Shown here: positions 24,930 to 37,119 of the stretch, piece by piece | How positions within the stretch are numbered: the stretch's first letter is position 1 | Layout: each line of letters starts with the position of its first letter | From: Theobroma cacao | Taxonomy: Eukaryota > Streptophyta > Magnoliopsida > Malvales > Malvaceae | NCBI RefSeq assembly: GCF_000208745.1 | Contig: NC_030854.1 | Coordinates: forward strand, 36,429,793-36,493,792 | Direction of reading: 5' to 3' | Length of the DNA: 64,000 nt | The notes under the pieces: model-generated | Database searches by the model: none | The model's input: the letters and a program-made list of their open reading frames with translations, nothing else | What the model was told of the DNA's origin: nothing | Program-made: the position numbers and the translations under genes

Positions 24930-27325
24930 TTATTTAAACAGGTTGCCGATCACGTTTTCAATCTCCTCGACCACACCCACTGCCTCGTCCTCATTCTCTT
25001 CCTCGCCCTCCCCATGAGCTTCCGATGCAAAGTGTAACGGTTTTTGTGGATGTTTTGACTTTCTTGTTGTAAACACAGAAATGTCCTGCTCTTTTCTGTG
25101 GATGGTGCATTCCAAACTTGATAAGCTACCTTTCCTTGCAGCACTCAATCCCATCCAACACTGCAATTTTCATTTCTCAAATAAGTTAAACAATATGTTA
25201 GTTTCACTCATTCACTCTCTCGTAATTCAAATTGTTCTTTTGTCATATTTAAGCAAGTTCACCTAATTTATTTTTCACCCTTTTTTAAAATGAAATGTAA
25301 ATTGAATTTTAAATATTAAGATGTGGGTTTCGAGTTTGAAATTTATTTTAAAGAATAACAAAGAGAGACTTGCGATCGTTAAACAGAGTATTGAAGCTTA
25401 TGACGACTCAAACCTTTTCATTGATGGTAAGATCCTCATGCAACCGAATCATGTCCAGAATCCCAAGACCTTTCTTGTTGCAAATTGCCTTGTCGACCCT
25501 TTTATCCCTTTTGAACAATTCGAATATTGATTGAAATCCTTGGATGGCGGCTAGATGCATAGGGGTGTTTCCTTCATAATCTTGCTCATTTACAAGACCA
25601 TTCGAAAGCTTTCTTGTCTTAATTAGAATGAACTTGACTGCTCGAACCTCGCCATTGTCAGCAGCCAAGTGAAGAGCTGTCCGGCCTTTGTTATCTTGCA
25701 TATCCCAAATATCAGGGCACAGTTTTGCCAGTATTTTCAATGCTTTCACTCTACCTGCTTTGGCAGCAACATGGAGGATCGTCATGCCTTCTCTGTCCCT
25801 AATTCTAGCAACTGAATCAACTGAGACTGCTTTGTTTTCATCATCGGACTCATACGTCAAGAACAGATTGAGAATGTTGGATTTGCCTAAGAATGCTGCA
25901 TAATGAAGGGGAGTCCATCCGTAGTCATCGCATTTCTCGATTGCTGATGGGTGTTTTTTCAGCAAGGCTTTGATGAAGGCTATAAGCAAGAAAAACAATG
26001 ATACGAAAAGGATTATTTTCATGTGCAAATGCTAGTGTAAACATAATTGGAAAGGATCAGAGAAGCATTTACGTACCTTTACTTATGCGGGTAGGCAAGA
26101 CCCAATTTATCAAGATATAAGGAATATTGAAGATATTCCTGAAGCAATTTAAATCGGCATAAGCTTTCAGGTCGGCTATTGCTTTGGGAGGATGTTCCAT
26201 CAAAAGCATTGCCAAATATGGAAACAATTTGCGAACTACAAAACAAAAAACAAGTAACAAAAGTAGGATGATCTAATAACATTTTCAATGCAATAGACAT
26301 TGCAATTAAGTGAAGGAAGACTCTTATTTATAAATTTAAGATTCATCCTATTTTTGATTGATATGACATTCTACCAAAGATTGCACTCATAAGGATATCA
26401 TGATACTACCTATCACAGGTCCATATTTTCAATCAAAAAATATATGTGAAAAAAGAATTTTACTTATAAATCCAATACCTGTTTCATCTTTTATTAATAC
26501 GAGATGCGTGACATGTGTACCTATATCTAATATGAAGCTACTAAGAAAAAAAACACAATAATAAAGAAAAAAAAGTTATAGCAATTCATGATTTCTTGAA
26601 TAATTAAGGAATGTATAGTTAATTTGATATATAGATATATCTAGCTAGCTTGCTTTTGATAAAAGGATGGAAAGTTTTGTAAAAGGTATACCTTCACTTT
26701 TTGAACGAACAACAGCTGCATGCAAAGCATTCATGTTGTTTCTTCCATCAAAAGAGCATTCATCAACTTGTAAGATTAGTTTAGCAATATACTTAAGTTT
26801 TCTATCCACAGCCAGGAAGAGTGGGGATTCCCCAGCATCGTTTGTAAAGCCAGTTAATCCCGGGTCTTCCTTGATTAGCATGTTCACAACTCTATAACGG
26901 TCGTTTTTCACAGCTTCGTGCAGCGCTGTTTCTTTCTCCAAATTCACCATCCTTAGCAGCAGCTTTTCTTCTACTTCTGCTCCTCCTTCAACTCCTCGGC
27001 TCGCCGATGATATATTCGAAAAATCTATGAAGAATTTTACCATTTCTTCGCTGCCTAACCTTGCTGCAACGTGCAGTGCAGTGTTACCTTTTGAATTCCT
27101 TTGATGAACAAGTGATGGCTGCGTTTTGAGGATCTCTTCAGCCATTTTTTTCTGATTGAATTTGGCCGCAACATGAAGAACCGTGTCTTCTTGGGTTGTT
27201 ACCTTGAGAAGAATACTTGGATCCAATTCGATTAACTCACTGAAGGAAGTTCGATCACCAGACATAACAGCTTTGTATAGTTTAGAATCCATTTCTATCA
27301 GCTTAGGGAGGGTTGCTGTTTGCAT
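24930..27325 (-). CDS. Gene A: ankyrin-repeat protein lacking the PGG membrane domain
   Basis: Exons 26692-27325, 26077-26235, 25414-25979 and 24930-25160 join with canonical GT-AG sites and matching phases to 529 residues. The 159-nt second exon is phase-symmetric and could be skipped, giving 476 residues. Exon 1 carries ankyrin repeats (TVLHVAAKFNQ, TALHVAARLG, TALHEAVKND, SPLFLAVDRK); exon 3 carries more (GWTPLHYAAFLG, TILHVAAKAGR, TALHLAADNGE, TPMHLAAIQG). The layout matches the ACD6/ITN1-like ankyrin proteins, in which the last exon normally encodes a PGG domain with four membrane helices. Here the last exon begins like the family but ends in a 78-residue region closing with an acidic tract (GEGEEENEDEAVGVVEEIE) and a stop. 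The product should therefore be soluble. It could be a truncated allele or decaying gene, but the frame is fully open. Confidence 0.75.
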
Positions 27326-28600
27326 TCTGTTTCTGTCTCTCTATTTAATATTGAGAAAGAGTGCTAGGTGAATGAAGGGGAAAGGATTGCTAGCTAGTGG
27401 GAATTCTATTGATTGGAAATAGAATTTAGGTTGGGACATAATGATTAGCCACTGGGGACTAAGGACCAAGGAGTCTAACATTATTTATTTAAGTGTAGAG
27501 AGGATCCTAGCAAAAGTTCTTTATAATTTGCTCACCAACATGCTCCAATATTAAGCAAGTTTTAATGTATTCTCTCTTTGATTCCTCCCACTCAAAGTGT
27601 CAATTTTATTTTATTTTTTAAATTATTCAATTCAAAATGACATTTTGTATAAACAAAATACACCCTCTATTTTATTTTGTACCTCTCAATTTGATTTTGA
27701 TGGGCTTTAAGATTTTGTTTTGATTTTGATATATTTTATAATACAATTGATATTTCTTGATCTTTAATGTCAAACAATATAAAAAAATCATAAAAAATCA
27801 ATTTAAAATATAAAAGGATAAAAATATTAGGTCTCTAAAAAAAGAACATAATTTGAGATATTGAAAAAAATTTAAAAAAAGATATTATATTAGAAGAAAA
27901 AAAAACTGATATTTCAACTTAAAAACAATGTCATCTCTATATTAAGCTAAATTTATCATTATATTGAAGTTCAATATTAAATTTTAGCATTATATTTAAT
28001 TTTTTTGAATTTGCTGTTATACTTTTGATTTCATTAATGTGCTTTTTTTTTTTCTAAAATATAATGAAATAGAAATATTTAACAAAATAATCTATTAAGC
28101 TAAATGATGAATGCCATGGGAGTCTTTGGCCAACTAGGCGAGAGACTCGAAATGGCATCCCGGGGTTGAGGAGTAATAAAATCAATTTTCAAAAACAAAA
28201 AAAAAAAAAACGTAAATGATGAATTTTGTTGATTTCTGTTAGTTCCATTATCCCACAAAGGGCCAAATTCCTACCACCCCCAACCTTCAACTCATAAAAG
28301 GCTAAGATCACATTAATGTTGACCATTAGGTGAAACTTTTATAACAAAAATCAAGGTCCTTGTGTTAAAATGCCAAATAACGGGAACTATCATCTAGATT
28401 CTTTTAAGATACTACATCCCCTTCCTCATAAACGTCACTATATCGCCTTCCGTTTTCCAACTACCAGGAAAAGGTGCAGGCCGCCTTTGTTGGGGCACGA
28501 TTGTTCACTTTATGCTTGTAGCTACCGGAAGAATTCAGAGCATTGAGAGAATATGGGGGGAAGTGGTGTGCCCCCCATTCCCCACCATGTACTTCATATA
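27326..28600. other. Promoter of gene A and AT-rich spacer
   Basis: No gene is visible. The first 150 bp (27360-27480) recur in diverged form at about 32650-32760. The rest is AT-rich spacer up to the solo LTR. Confidence 0.4.
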
Positions 28601-31319
28601 TGTAATACCCCTCACAAAGTATTTATTATAAAAAAAATTAAATTAAAATTATTAAGCTATAATTTTATAAAGATAATAAGTAGATATTATTTTAATATTT
28701 TATTTATTTACAATTATGACCTTGGGTGTCTTAATAATTAGAAAATAGAAGAAGGGTCTTTAAGTAAAAGAAGAAGTTTAATTAAGTCAGTTTTATTATC
28801 ACGTTTAAGTTAGTGGGATTAAGGGTCAGTTTATTTATCCCATTTAAGTTAGTGGGGTTAGGTAGTTTATAAGTTTTAAAAGAACAGACAACAACTTACG
28901 TTAGTTCATTCATCAGATTCAAACAACAGACAGTCAGAAAAGCTTAATATCAGGGAAGAAGAAAGACAGAGGAGAGGGAAAGAGATTGCTGATTAAGGTA
29001 TGTTTGGGAATTATATTTTCATAATTTGGGTACAAAAACCCTAAATTAGATATATTTTCTTATCTTTTATTTAAATCCGGTACTTTTCTGATGACTTTCC
29101 GGTAGCATGATGGGTACCAATGGAAAGGTCTTGAAAAGATCTTTCCAATGGTTTTTGTAGCATCTTGTTTGGCCTTATGGTTAGGAATATATGAATTTTT
29201 GAAGTTAATTAGAAATCTGGTTTTCAACAGTTTTGACAGCCCGGATTTTGGGTCACCGGAACTCCATATTCCGGTGACGTTTTTGGTCGTTTCTTTGAGG
29301 GCTTTTGAAGTATGAAATTAGATGTTTAATTTGGCGTCAATGTCTTGGTTAGAGGCTTCCTGTGTTAAGAGAATTAAAGCCTCAAAGTAGGCTTATTGAT
29401 ACTGAAATCTGGATATTTCTGTGATGATTTCTTGAATTTTGGCTTTCGAAACTTAGGAATCTTGTGGTCTTTTTAATCGAAACAAATTTTGGTCTTGTAG
29501 TATGATATGCATACTTTAAATTGGTGTTGATTTCATCACTGGAAATAATTCGGGTTAAAAGATATGAGAGCTTGAAGTAAGCCAAATGGCCATCCAGATT
29601 CTGAAAGTTCCAGAAAGCAGAAAATTTCTTTTAAAATTGATTTTAATTATTATGTGATAAATTCTATTGTAAATTTCATAAATATTGGATATGTGATTTC
29701 TACTGTATTTTTATGTTAAGAAGTATGTATCTTTATATTTTATAAATTTATTTCTTAAATTAGTAGATTTTATTAAAATATCAAAATTTATGAAATTAAT
29801 TACAAATATGATTTTTACAAGTGAAATTAGTATTATTTCTCTATCTGAAATTTAAAGTCCTTACTGATTTTATGATTTAAGTTTAATTCTCAACCTTATT
29901 GGAAATTTTGTTTAATTCAAAAATATAAATAATAATAATATATTACCTTATTAAAAAAAAAAAAAAAGTTCATAAATTGTAATAGGAGTCGCTACACACC
30001 CTAAGTGCTTAGGATGGTCAACGAAAAGTCGCCTTGTAGGATCTGTTTGCAAATTTAGTTCTGATTTTTGTGTTTCTCGAAATACTAGGCTACTAAGAGG
30101 ATTTTCGGATTTGCTACTTGAAAGTAAAATTTACGAGATCATGTAAGTGACTGATATCCCTTCGGTGTTTTCACACCTTAAAAATTAGCTTCAATCTGAA
30201 TTTGTACATGAGATATAATATTTTTCCTATGATTTATTAAAATTGGGTTGAGCATGTAAAATGTATATGTATATAAGTTTATATGTTGGATTTAAAATGT
30301 CGCTTATGCAAAGCATGATTTTTTTTTATTTTGAAATTTGTATATGACTTTGTATAATGTATGAATATATGTTTTCGCGAATATAAATATAAATATTTAG
30401 TCTGAAACGAATATGCTTTTGAGGTGTATGAAATATACTTGAGAAATTTGATATATTGTTTTATGAACTTTGGGTAATCTAAAAATATATATATTTTTGT
30501 TTTGTCTCCTAGTATGGCTATGCTCTGACCCTGCCAATGGGGGTTAAATGTTGGCCATGTCGACATGTATTCTGTGATTAGAGATCGATCTCCCAACCGC
30601 ACTACCGGTTACAGAATAGTAGTATTTGTGATATCTGTTCAGTGCAGCCAATGGTTGCTTCTTCTGACCCATGCCACTGGGGTTAATTGTGGTTCTATTT
30701 CTGACCTATGCCACAGGGGTTAAGTGTGGTCGTAGCATGTTACAGGAGACCATTAAAAGTTAAATATTGTGAATATATTTGTTCTGTTATTTGAATGCGC
30801 AAATTTTGAAGTATGTGATTCCAAATAAGATTACCCAATATTTTATCTTGGCATTTGTAAATGATATTTTGCCCTAAATGTTTTAAGCATGCTTAATCCG
30901 GCTGAAGGGATGTTAGTTACTTGCTGAGTAGTTGGACTCACCCCTTCTTTCAAATTTTTTTTCAGGTTGTGATTTGGTCAACCACGCGAAAATTTTGAAG
31001 AGTGATGTTTAATTTAGTAGCACTTAAATTATCTAGGATTTATTTAAATATTATGAACATCGAACTATCTTAATTAGTATTCAGACTTTTATCTTGACTT
31101 AGTAGCTTTGTGGTTTTAGAGATTTAATTTTAAATATTGTCGAATTATGATATTTGGAAATTCTGTCAACAGATATAGTTTATAAATCATTAAATTTTTC
31201 AGGTATATCAGTCTCTTTTAGTAATGATTTAAGTTATATATTTTAGAGCCTTGCATGTCTGTAGGATTATACCTTACAGGTATGCGGCGTCTGTCATGTC
31301 TCGGGTCTGGAGCGTGACA
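28601..31319 (+). mobile_element. Solo LTR of an LTR retrotransposon (probably Gypsy-like)
   Basis: The 2,719-bp element starts TGTAATACCCC and ends GGTCTGGAGCGTGACA (TG...CA). It is flanked on both sides by the 5-bp target duplication ATATA (28596-28600 and 31320-31324). There is no internal coding region, primer site or second LTR, so it is best read as a solo LTR left after recombination between two LTRs. The end GGGTCTGGAGCGTGACA resembles the 3' end of long plant Gypsy LTRs, which suggests plus orientation. Three imperfect copies of a 30-bp motif (TGCCA..GGGGTTAA.TGTGG) lie at about 30530-30735. Confidence 0.85.
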
Positions 31320-31324
31320 ATATA

Positions 31325-32945
31325 TCCATCGCTAATTTCTGGGGGTTTCCTTTTTTCTCATGATTTCTTTTGACAAAGGGGGTCTAGCCCCGCTGGTCTG
31401 TCTCCTTCCTCCCTTAACCATTCAGTGGAAAAATTACATATTGATCTTCATCATTTCAATTCAGCAATCAGGACTCATTAGAACCTGGTGGAGGTGGTGG
31501 TGGTGGTGGTGGTGGTGATGCTGATTGATGGTGGTGTTGTTGGTTGGTGCACTTAAATTTTTTGATGGTGCATTTGGAAATAGTGGAGAAATGTGACGGA
31601 AAAAGTGCGGTTATAATTTGCCAGAGAGGGTTGGATGTTGGTTCCCGTTTACCCTGAATTCATTGGCAACCAGCCAAGAGCACGCCATGGAGAATTGACG
31701 CAGGGTTGTATATGCTGGGTCCCCACCACGCACTGAAAGCCTGGTTTGGGGCTAGCTTGCTGTCAGCTAGTGAGATGGAAATCCTCACTTTTCTTTTGGG
31801 AATGTTAGACGAACAAAATGGTGGAAGATAACCAGGCGTGCAATCAATTTACCAGGTGGACGCTGGAGATTGGTAATGAAGTTTACCTTCTTTATAATGA
31901 CAAATTCTAGTTGCAGGAAACCAAATGCACTACCCCAAGAGTAACATGTTGATTTAATAAGTCTATCAGGGGAAAATATTGTAGTTTTCACATTGATTGG
32001 TATATAATTTTACTGTTTAAAAAGTAAGGACTGAATCTTCTTTTCTCTAATTAAATATATATATATATTGTGACTTTCAAGCAGCTTCTGAGTTGAATAT
32101 TATCTGTAAAACCCAAGTGAGCAGGACAACACCCTGCCATGGTCGCCTTGAATTGAAAGGAAATTGTCCTGCAAAGTGGTTTTCTCCAGAATTGACAAGA
32201 AATGGTTGAAGTGACATATAATCTTGAATGGCAGACCATGTACACATTGGAGCAAGTTATAATTTTTCCAACCATATCATCTAATAAATTGACGAAGTTC
32301 ATAAATATTGACTATATATATGTGTATCCACTGGAAAAGAACAATAAAAATTCACAAGGGTTCGAATGATTTGGCTCCTTTGAAATTGTGCACATTAATG
32401 GACAGTTTTGAAGAACTTTTCACAATTATAAGACTGTTTTAACTTGTAATGAGTCTAATAATGAGTTGATGATTATATCTTTCAAAAACAAATCCCAAAA
32501 TTGGTAACCATTCGTTGCTAAATAAATATGGAAATTGGCGAACATGGAAAGTGGCAGATATTTGAGTATCTTGGTCTAGACATGGATTTAGGTTAGGTAG
32601 ATGAAGGGAAATTGTTTTGGACACTGTCAGGCTTTGGGTATGCATATATTGGGAGTGTGCTAGGTGACTGAAGGGGAAAGGGTTGATTGGTAGAAGTTTT
32701 GAAGTGGATGGAATTTATGTTGCCGAGGGGAATATTAGCCAAGATCTTTGATTCTTAGTTGGAAACAGTGGAGAGATTGGTGCACTGGACTTTTGGTTGT
32801 GCAACAAGAAGATTTTTCCTTATCAAAGGAAAAGGACTGAGTTTTTCAGAATCTTTATAATTAATGTGGGTTATCTTTCTTAACAAAAATCTGAACCTCA
32901 TGCACAAGTTTAATGGTTAGAAACATAGTTCCCTACATTTCACTG
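31325..32945. other. Spacer with GGT microsatellite and duplicated promoter fragment
   Basis: No gene is visible. A (GGT)n run lies at 31487-31517. About 32650-32760 resembles the promoter of gene A (GTGCTAGGTGA.TGAAGGGGAAAGG) and probably marks the edge of a lost or recombined ankyrin gene copy. Confidence 0.45.
31487..31517 (+). repeat. GGT trinucleotide microsatellite
   Basis: About ten GGT/GGA units in a row, starting GGTGGAGGTGGT. It lies outside any supported gene. Confidence 0.85.
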
Positions 32946-32949
32946 GCCT

Positions 32950-33250
32950 GTCTTACCTACTTTCAATAGCATCGTGAAGAGCTGTTGTGCTTTTTGTTTC
33001 TGCAAATCCCAAATATATGGACAAATTTCGCATAGCATTTTCAACATTTGAACTCAACTTTTTTTGGCAGCAAATGGTGGACAGATATGCTTTTGGAGAA
33101 TACATCAAAGACTGTTGAGCTTATATATCAAAGACTGTTGGAGAATGAAGAATAACCCATTTACCAAACTGTGCTGCATAGTCAAGAGGAGAGTCATGAA
33201 AACAATTTTCAAGACTGTTGAGCTTATTGTTGTAGAAAACATATGGTACA
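32950..33250 (-). pseudogene. Ankyrin-repeat gene relic (block 1)
   Basis: On the minus strand, scraps of ankyrin coding sequence can be read in changing frames: HDSPLDYAAQFGK at about 33165-33205 (compare GWTPLHYAAQFG in the genes) and MLCEICPYIWDLQ at about 33005-33045 (compare LCPDIWDMQDN). Stops and indels break every frame. A shorter version of the same relic lies at 44.1-44.3 kb. Confidence 0.65.
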
Positions 33251-33490
33251 TGAATGCATGAACTTAATATCCTTAATGCTACTGAGACTTAGTGTGTCAA
33301 AGTGAATAAACTGAAGTACCTTTAAATGTTCCATTCTTTGTAGTCTAGTGATTAAGAGTTTTTAAGTCCAGGCTAAGTGCCTTACTTAAAAAGTCAACAC
33401 AAAAGCACAATCACACTGCATTTATTCACAAAATGAAAATAAAAAAGTACAAAATCACACAAATAAGTTCATGTTACATAGTTTTGACAT

Positions 33491-36400
33491 TTATTTGAGA
33501 TAAACAAGAAGCTGGAGCCCAAAGAAGGAACATCCGATGGAAAGAACTGCTTTAGCCAGCCCGGAAGAATCAGCTAATGCTGCATAGGTGCCTGAAACAA
33601 AAGCTATGACCATTGCAGTAATACCATAACTTGTTAATGATGCGGTGATATATGTGTAGAATGCGACGGCATCAAGCTTTTCCACAAATGACTTGCAATA
33701 ATGGACAAACATTGATGTGGTGGAGAAGCAAAAGGCTAAGGCATTTGCTATCACAAATACCCTGAAAGCAGTTTTCCTGCTTAGAATTGCCATGCCCTCG
33801 TCTGGGCCATCACTTTTGTAGCCACCAGGCATGGTGAAACCTGCTGCAAAGGAGACAGTGGCGATGAGTGTTGTTACCAGCAAGTTGATGCTGGATATAT
33901 GCCGGAGTTGGTCATAAGTAGGCTTTCTTATTCCTGCAGGCCCCGGTTTCCTATTTGCAACTTGTCTTTGGCCTTCAACTTGTCTGTCCCTTGCAGGGTC
34001 TCTTCCCTCTGATTGTTGTGGCTGCTCTAGTTTTCTTGCCTCAATTGATTTTACTTTTCGACCGTTCTTGTTTATTGTTTGTTCCAAACTTTCAAGACCA
34101 CCATTCTTTGCAACACTCAATGTAATCCAAGTCTGTAAGTATCTCAAATACATTGGAGTCACATTTCAAGTTTAGAAATACCTTTACTGTTTATCATTTA
34201 TTCTGGTTCATATGTAGCTAACTCATGATCTCCACATATTTTTCCACAAAGTTTAACATGCCGTACTAATCTCTTTCATTTCCATCAATCTATCCGGCAA
34301 CTATATCAAAAAATTATTTTCTCCGTTATCTCAATTTTTTCATGTAAATAGAAAGTAAAAGGGCAATCATGAGGTCATACCTTTTCGTAGTAGCCGAACT
34401 CCTTATTCAACAGGAGAATGTCGATAACAGTGAGGCCCTCCATGTTTGTGGCTGTCTTGTCTACCCTACTATCTTTCATCAGCAATTCAAAGATTTTGTG
34501 ATTATGTCTTTGGATTGTTGCGAGATGCAAAGCTGTGTTACCTTCATTATCTTGCTGATTTATAAGGCCATCATGAGAAAGAACGAAGTCAAGAATAAAC
34601 TCGACAGAATCAAGCTTTCCTTTAGCAACAGCAAGGTGAAGAGCTGTTTGGCCGTTATTATCTTGTAAATCCCAAATTTCGGGAAAACGGTATGCAAGCA
34701 TTTCCAATATGACTACTTCACCTTCTCTGGCAGCAATGTGAATGACAGACATGCCTTCATTATCTCTAATATAAGCAGTTGAAGAATCAATCAAAAACAG
34801 CTGGAAAATGTCCACTGCACCAAAGTGTACTGCATAGTGCAGAGGAGTCCATCCGCACTCATCGGTTTCAGAGAGTGCAGACTGACATTTTCCCGTCAAG
34901 AATTCAATGAAATCTAGGCCAAAAGGAAAGGTTAATTAAACATGCTAAGTTAGAGCAGGAATTTTTAGGAGAAAAATGAAAATGGATTGATAAGTATTTA
35001 ATCAGAACATTAACGGGCGTGCTATGTTGAGATTTGCGATGCATTTACCTTTGTACTTGGATTTAGCTATGGCAGCCTGAAAGATGGTGGAGGGTCCAAA
35101 GGAAGAGAACTTGGCATAATGCTTGAATGACATATTTGTAATGTAATTCATAGGACTCTGAAGCGTCACCAAATAGGAGGATAATCTGACAACTGGAAGG
35201 TTAATAAGGTAACAACAATAAGCTTGGCTACCAAAAACTTTCCAACGGCTTACATTCCGCTGGTTAGAAACAGATAAAGAAGAATAAATCAATTGCTTAA
35301 CTATGTTATTCAACTCTATTTTATTGGATATTTCCTTTTCCAATTCAGTTTGAAGCAAGTGAGCACTAGGGGGTTTTTTCACTTTGGAAGGAAGGTGTCT
35401 TGAATTTTTATTTATTATTATTATTATTTTTTTAGTGTCTCTTTCTGTTAGTTCTTTTTTGATTGGGGTGTAATTTTTCTCGTTGCTTGGATGTTTTTTT
35501 AAAAGATTCTTCTTATTTAAGTGAGGGATTTTGTCATGGACTCTTTGGGATGGGTGGATTTTCGAGGAGGGGGGATTTTTCTTTTTTAGGGTTGGGGGCC
35601 TTGTTTTCTTTGGATGGTTCTTTTGCTAGTCTTTCGCAGATTTTTTCTACGAGTTGATGGGTTCTTGTGTCCTCCTTTTGGATGGTGCGTTGACTCTCCC
35701 TTGCTTCAGCTTTACGGAGGACTTTTTTGCTTGAATCATGTTCTTTAGGGTGTGTTGGTATGGCGGGGAGTGGGGATGTGTTTCTGAAGCTCTTGCATTG
35801 AACCTGTGATGAATTCGATGTTGTCTAGGTTGGCTTGTCTAAGATACTGTGGTTAATGCTGCTAGGAAGGGCTTTTGTTGATGATACGATCCCCTGGGGT
35901 TTTTGTTTCTATTCTGCGAATTGCCAAGTTGCTTTTGGATCAAGGGTCTCTTGGATTCGATTGTTTGGACTCTGCTGTCTGTTGGACCTTCTTTCTGGTC
36001 ATCTTGCTGTTTGTTATCACTAAGTCTCCGTTTTAAGGCTTTTCAGTCTGATGATTGGTGCTACTTTTGTTTTGAATGGTCTTCTCCCATGTTTCCTAAG
36101 TGATTCTGTTACTGTGTAACTTCTAGTGGCACGAGTAAGGTTGACTTCACATGATAAGATCCTTGCTGTGAGAGTGTTGTCTTGTTTGTTGGGTTGGGGG
36201 GTTTTGTTATTTGCAATCGAATAGATTAAGGCGATTTTTGTATTCTGGCACCTCTTCTTGTTCATGGTGCTATGCTGCCAATTTCTCTTTGGGCAGATTC
36301 TTTTTGGTACAGGTGTACAGGTTTCATCCAGCCTAGGCAACTATTATGCCATCAAGAGTCTTTTAGGCAATTAAGACTAAAGACTTGAAGTGGCAGGTTG

Positions 36401-37048
36401 AAGGCTGGCTCAATAAAACTTCACCTTTCAAAAAAAATGAATAAGGTGAGAAAAATTACCTTCATCCTGTGACCGAACAACAGCTGCGTGTAAGACATTC
36501 ATGTTGTTCCTACCCCCAAAAGAGCAATCTGGAGCAACTTCCAAGATAAGTTTAGCAACATCGACGTGTTTTTTATCCACAGCAATAAAGAGTGGGGACT
36601 CCCCAACATTATTTGTAAGAAGTGCCAACTCTGGAGCTTCTTTAATTAGCAATTCCGCAATCTGATAATGACCATTTCTTGCAGCATCATGGAGTGCAGT
36701 GTCTTGCTCCATATTCACCATCCTTATAAGGCTCACGTCTGCTTCAATTTCCCGGCTCATGTTATTTGCACAATTTATGAGGACTTTAGCTGTCCGTAAA
36801 CTCCCCAGCCTTGCTGCAATATGTAGTGCAGTATCACCTTTTGAATTCTTTTGACACACAAGCAACACCAATTGTGGATATTTCATGATCTCTTCTGCCA
36901 CTTGCTCCAGATTATACTTGGCTGCAACATGAAGAATGTTGTCTTCCTGTGCTGTCACCTGGAGAAAAACTGTTAAATCCGAGCTTGCTAATTCCTGTAG
37001 GGAAGCAATATTAGTGGTTATTACAGCTTTATATAGTTTAGGATCCAT
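33491..37048 (-). CDS. Gene B: ankyrin-repeat membrane protein with PGG domain (ACD6/ITN1-like)
   Basis: Three exons (36460-37048, 34381-34913, 33491-34132) join in frame to 587 residues. The start MDPKLYKAV is the family-typical one and lies about 60 bp downstream of a TATA box. Exons 1 and 2 carry some eight or nine ankyrin repeats (NILHVAAKYN, TALHIAARLG, TALHDAARNGH, GWTPLHYAVHFG, SVIHIAAREGE, TALHLAVAKGK, TALHLATIQRH). Exon 3 has a charged linker and then the PGG domain with MPGGYKSDGPDEG at about 475-487 and four hydrophobic segments (ending CSFFGLQLLVYLK). Relatives in Arabidopsis sit in the plasma membrane or ER and act in salicylic-acid-linked cell death (ACD6) or salt response (ITN1). 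Intron 1 (34914-36459) contains a 1.07 kb retroposon. No disabling change is seen. Confidence 0.88.
35366..36437 (+). mobile_element. Retroposon-like insertion in intron 1 of gene B (probable 5'-truncated LINE)
   Basis: The paralogous intron in gene C lacks these 1,072 bp and instead has 41 bp of unrelated sequence at the same point. The insert ends with AATAAA (36412-36417) and then CACCTTTC and eight A residues, the typical 3' end of a plant LINE or other mRNA-derived retroposon. No reverse transcriptase motif is present, so it would be only a 3' part. No target duplication is visible, perhaps because target sequence was lost. Confidence 0.5.
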
Positions 37049-37108
37049 TTCTTTGGATTCTTTTCAATGGTCTCGGTAATGATTGCTGATCTCCTCAGAG
37101 TAATGCGT

Positions 37109-37116
37109 ATTTATAG
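37109..37116 (-). promoter_or_regulatory. TATA box of gene B
   Basis: The minus strand reads TATAAATA, 61-68 bp upstream of the start codon. The same element is conserved upstream of gene C at 51850-51857. Confidence 0.6.
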
Positions 37117-37119
37117 GAA

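Noticed and set aside
31487..31517. GGT repeat as coding for a Gly-rich protein
   Set aside because: No open frame of useful length surrounds it; a simple microsatellite explains it.
35463..36103. Short plus-strand frames in the intron of gene B as remains of a LINE protein
   Set aside because: No reverse transcriptase, endonuclease or zinc-knuckle motif is readable; only the 3' end features support a retroposon.
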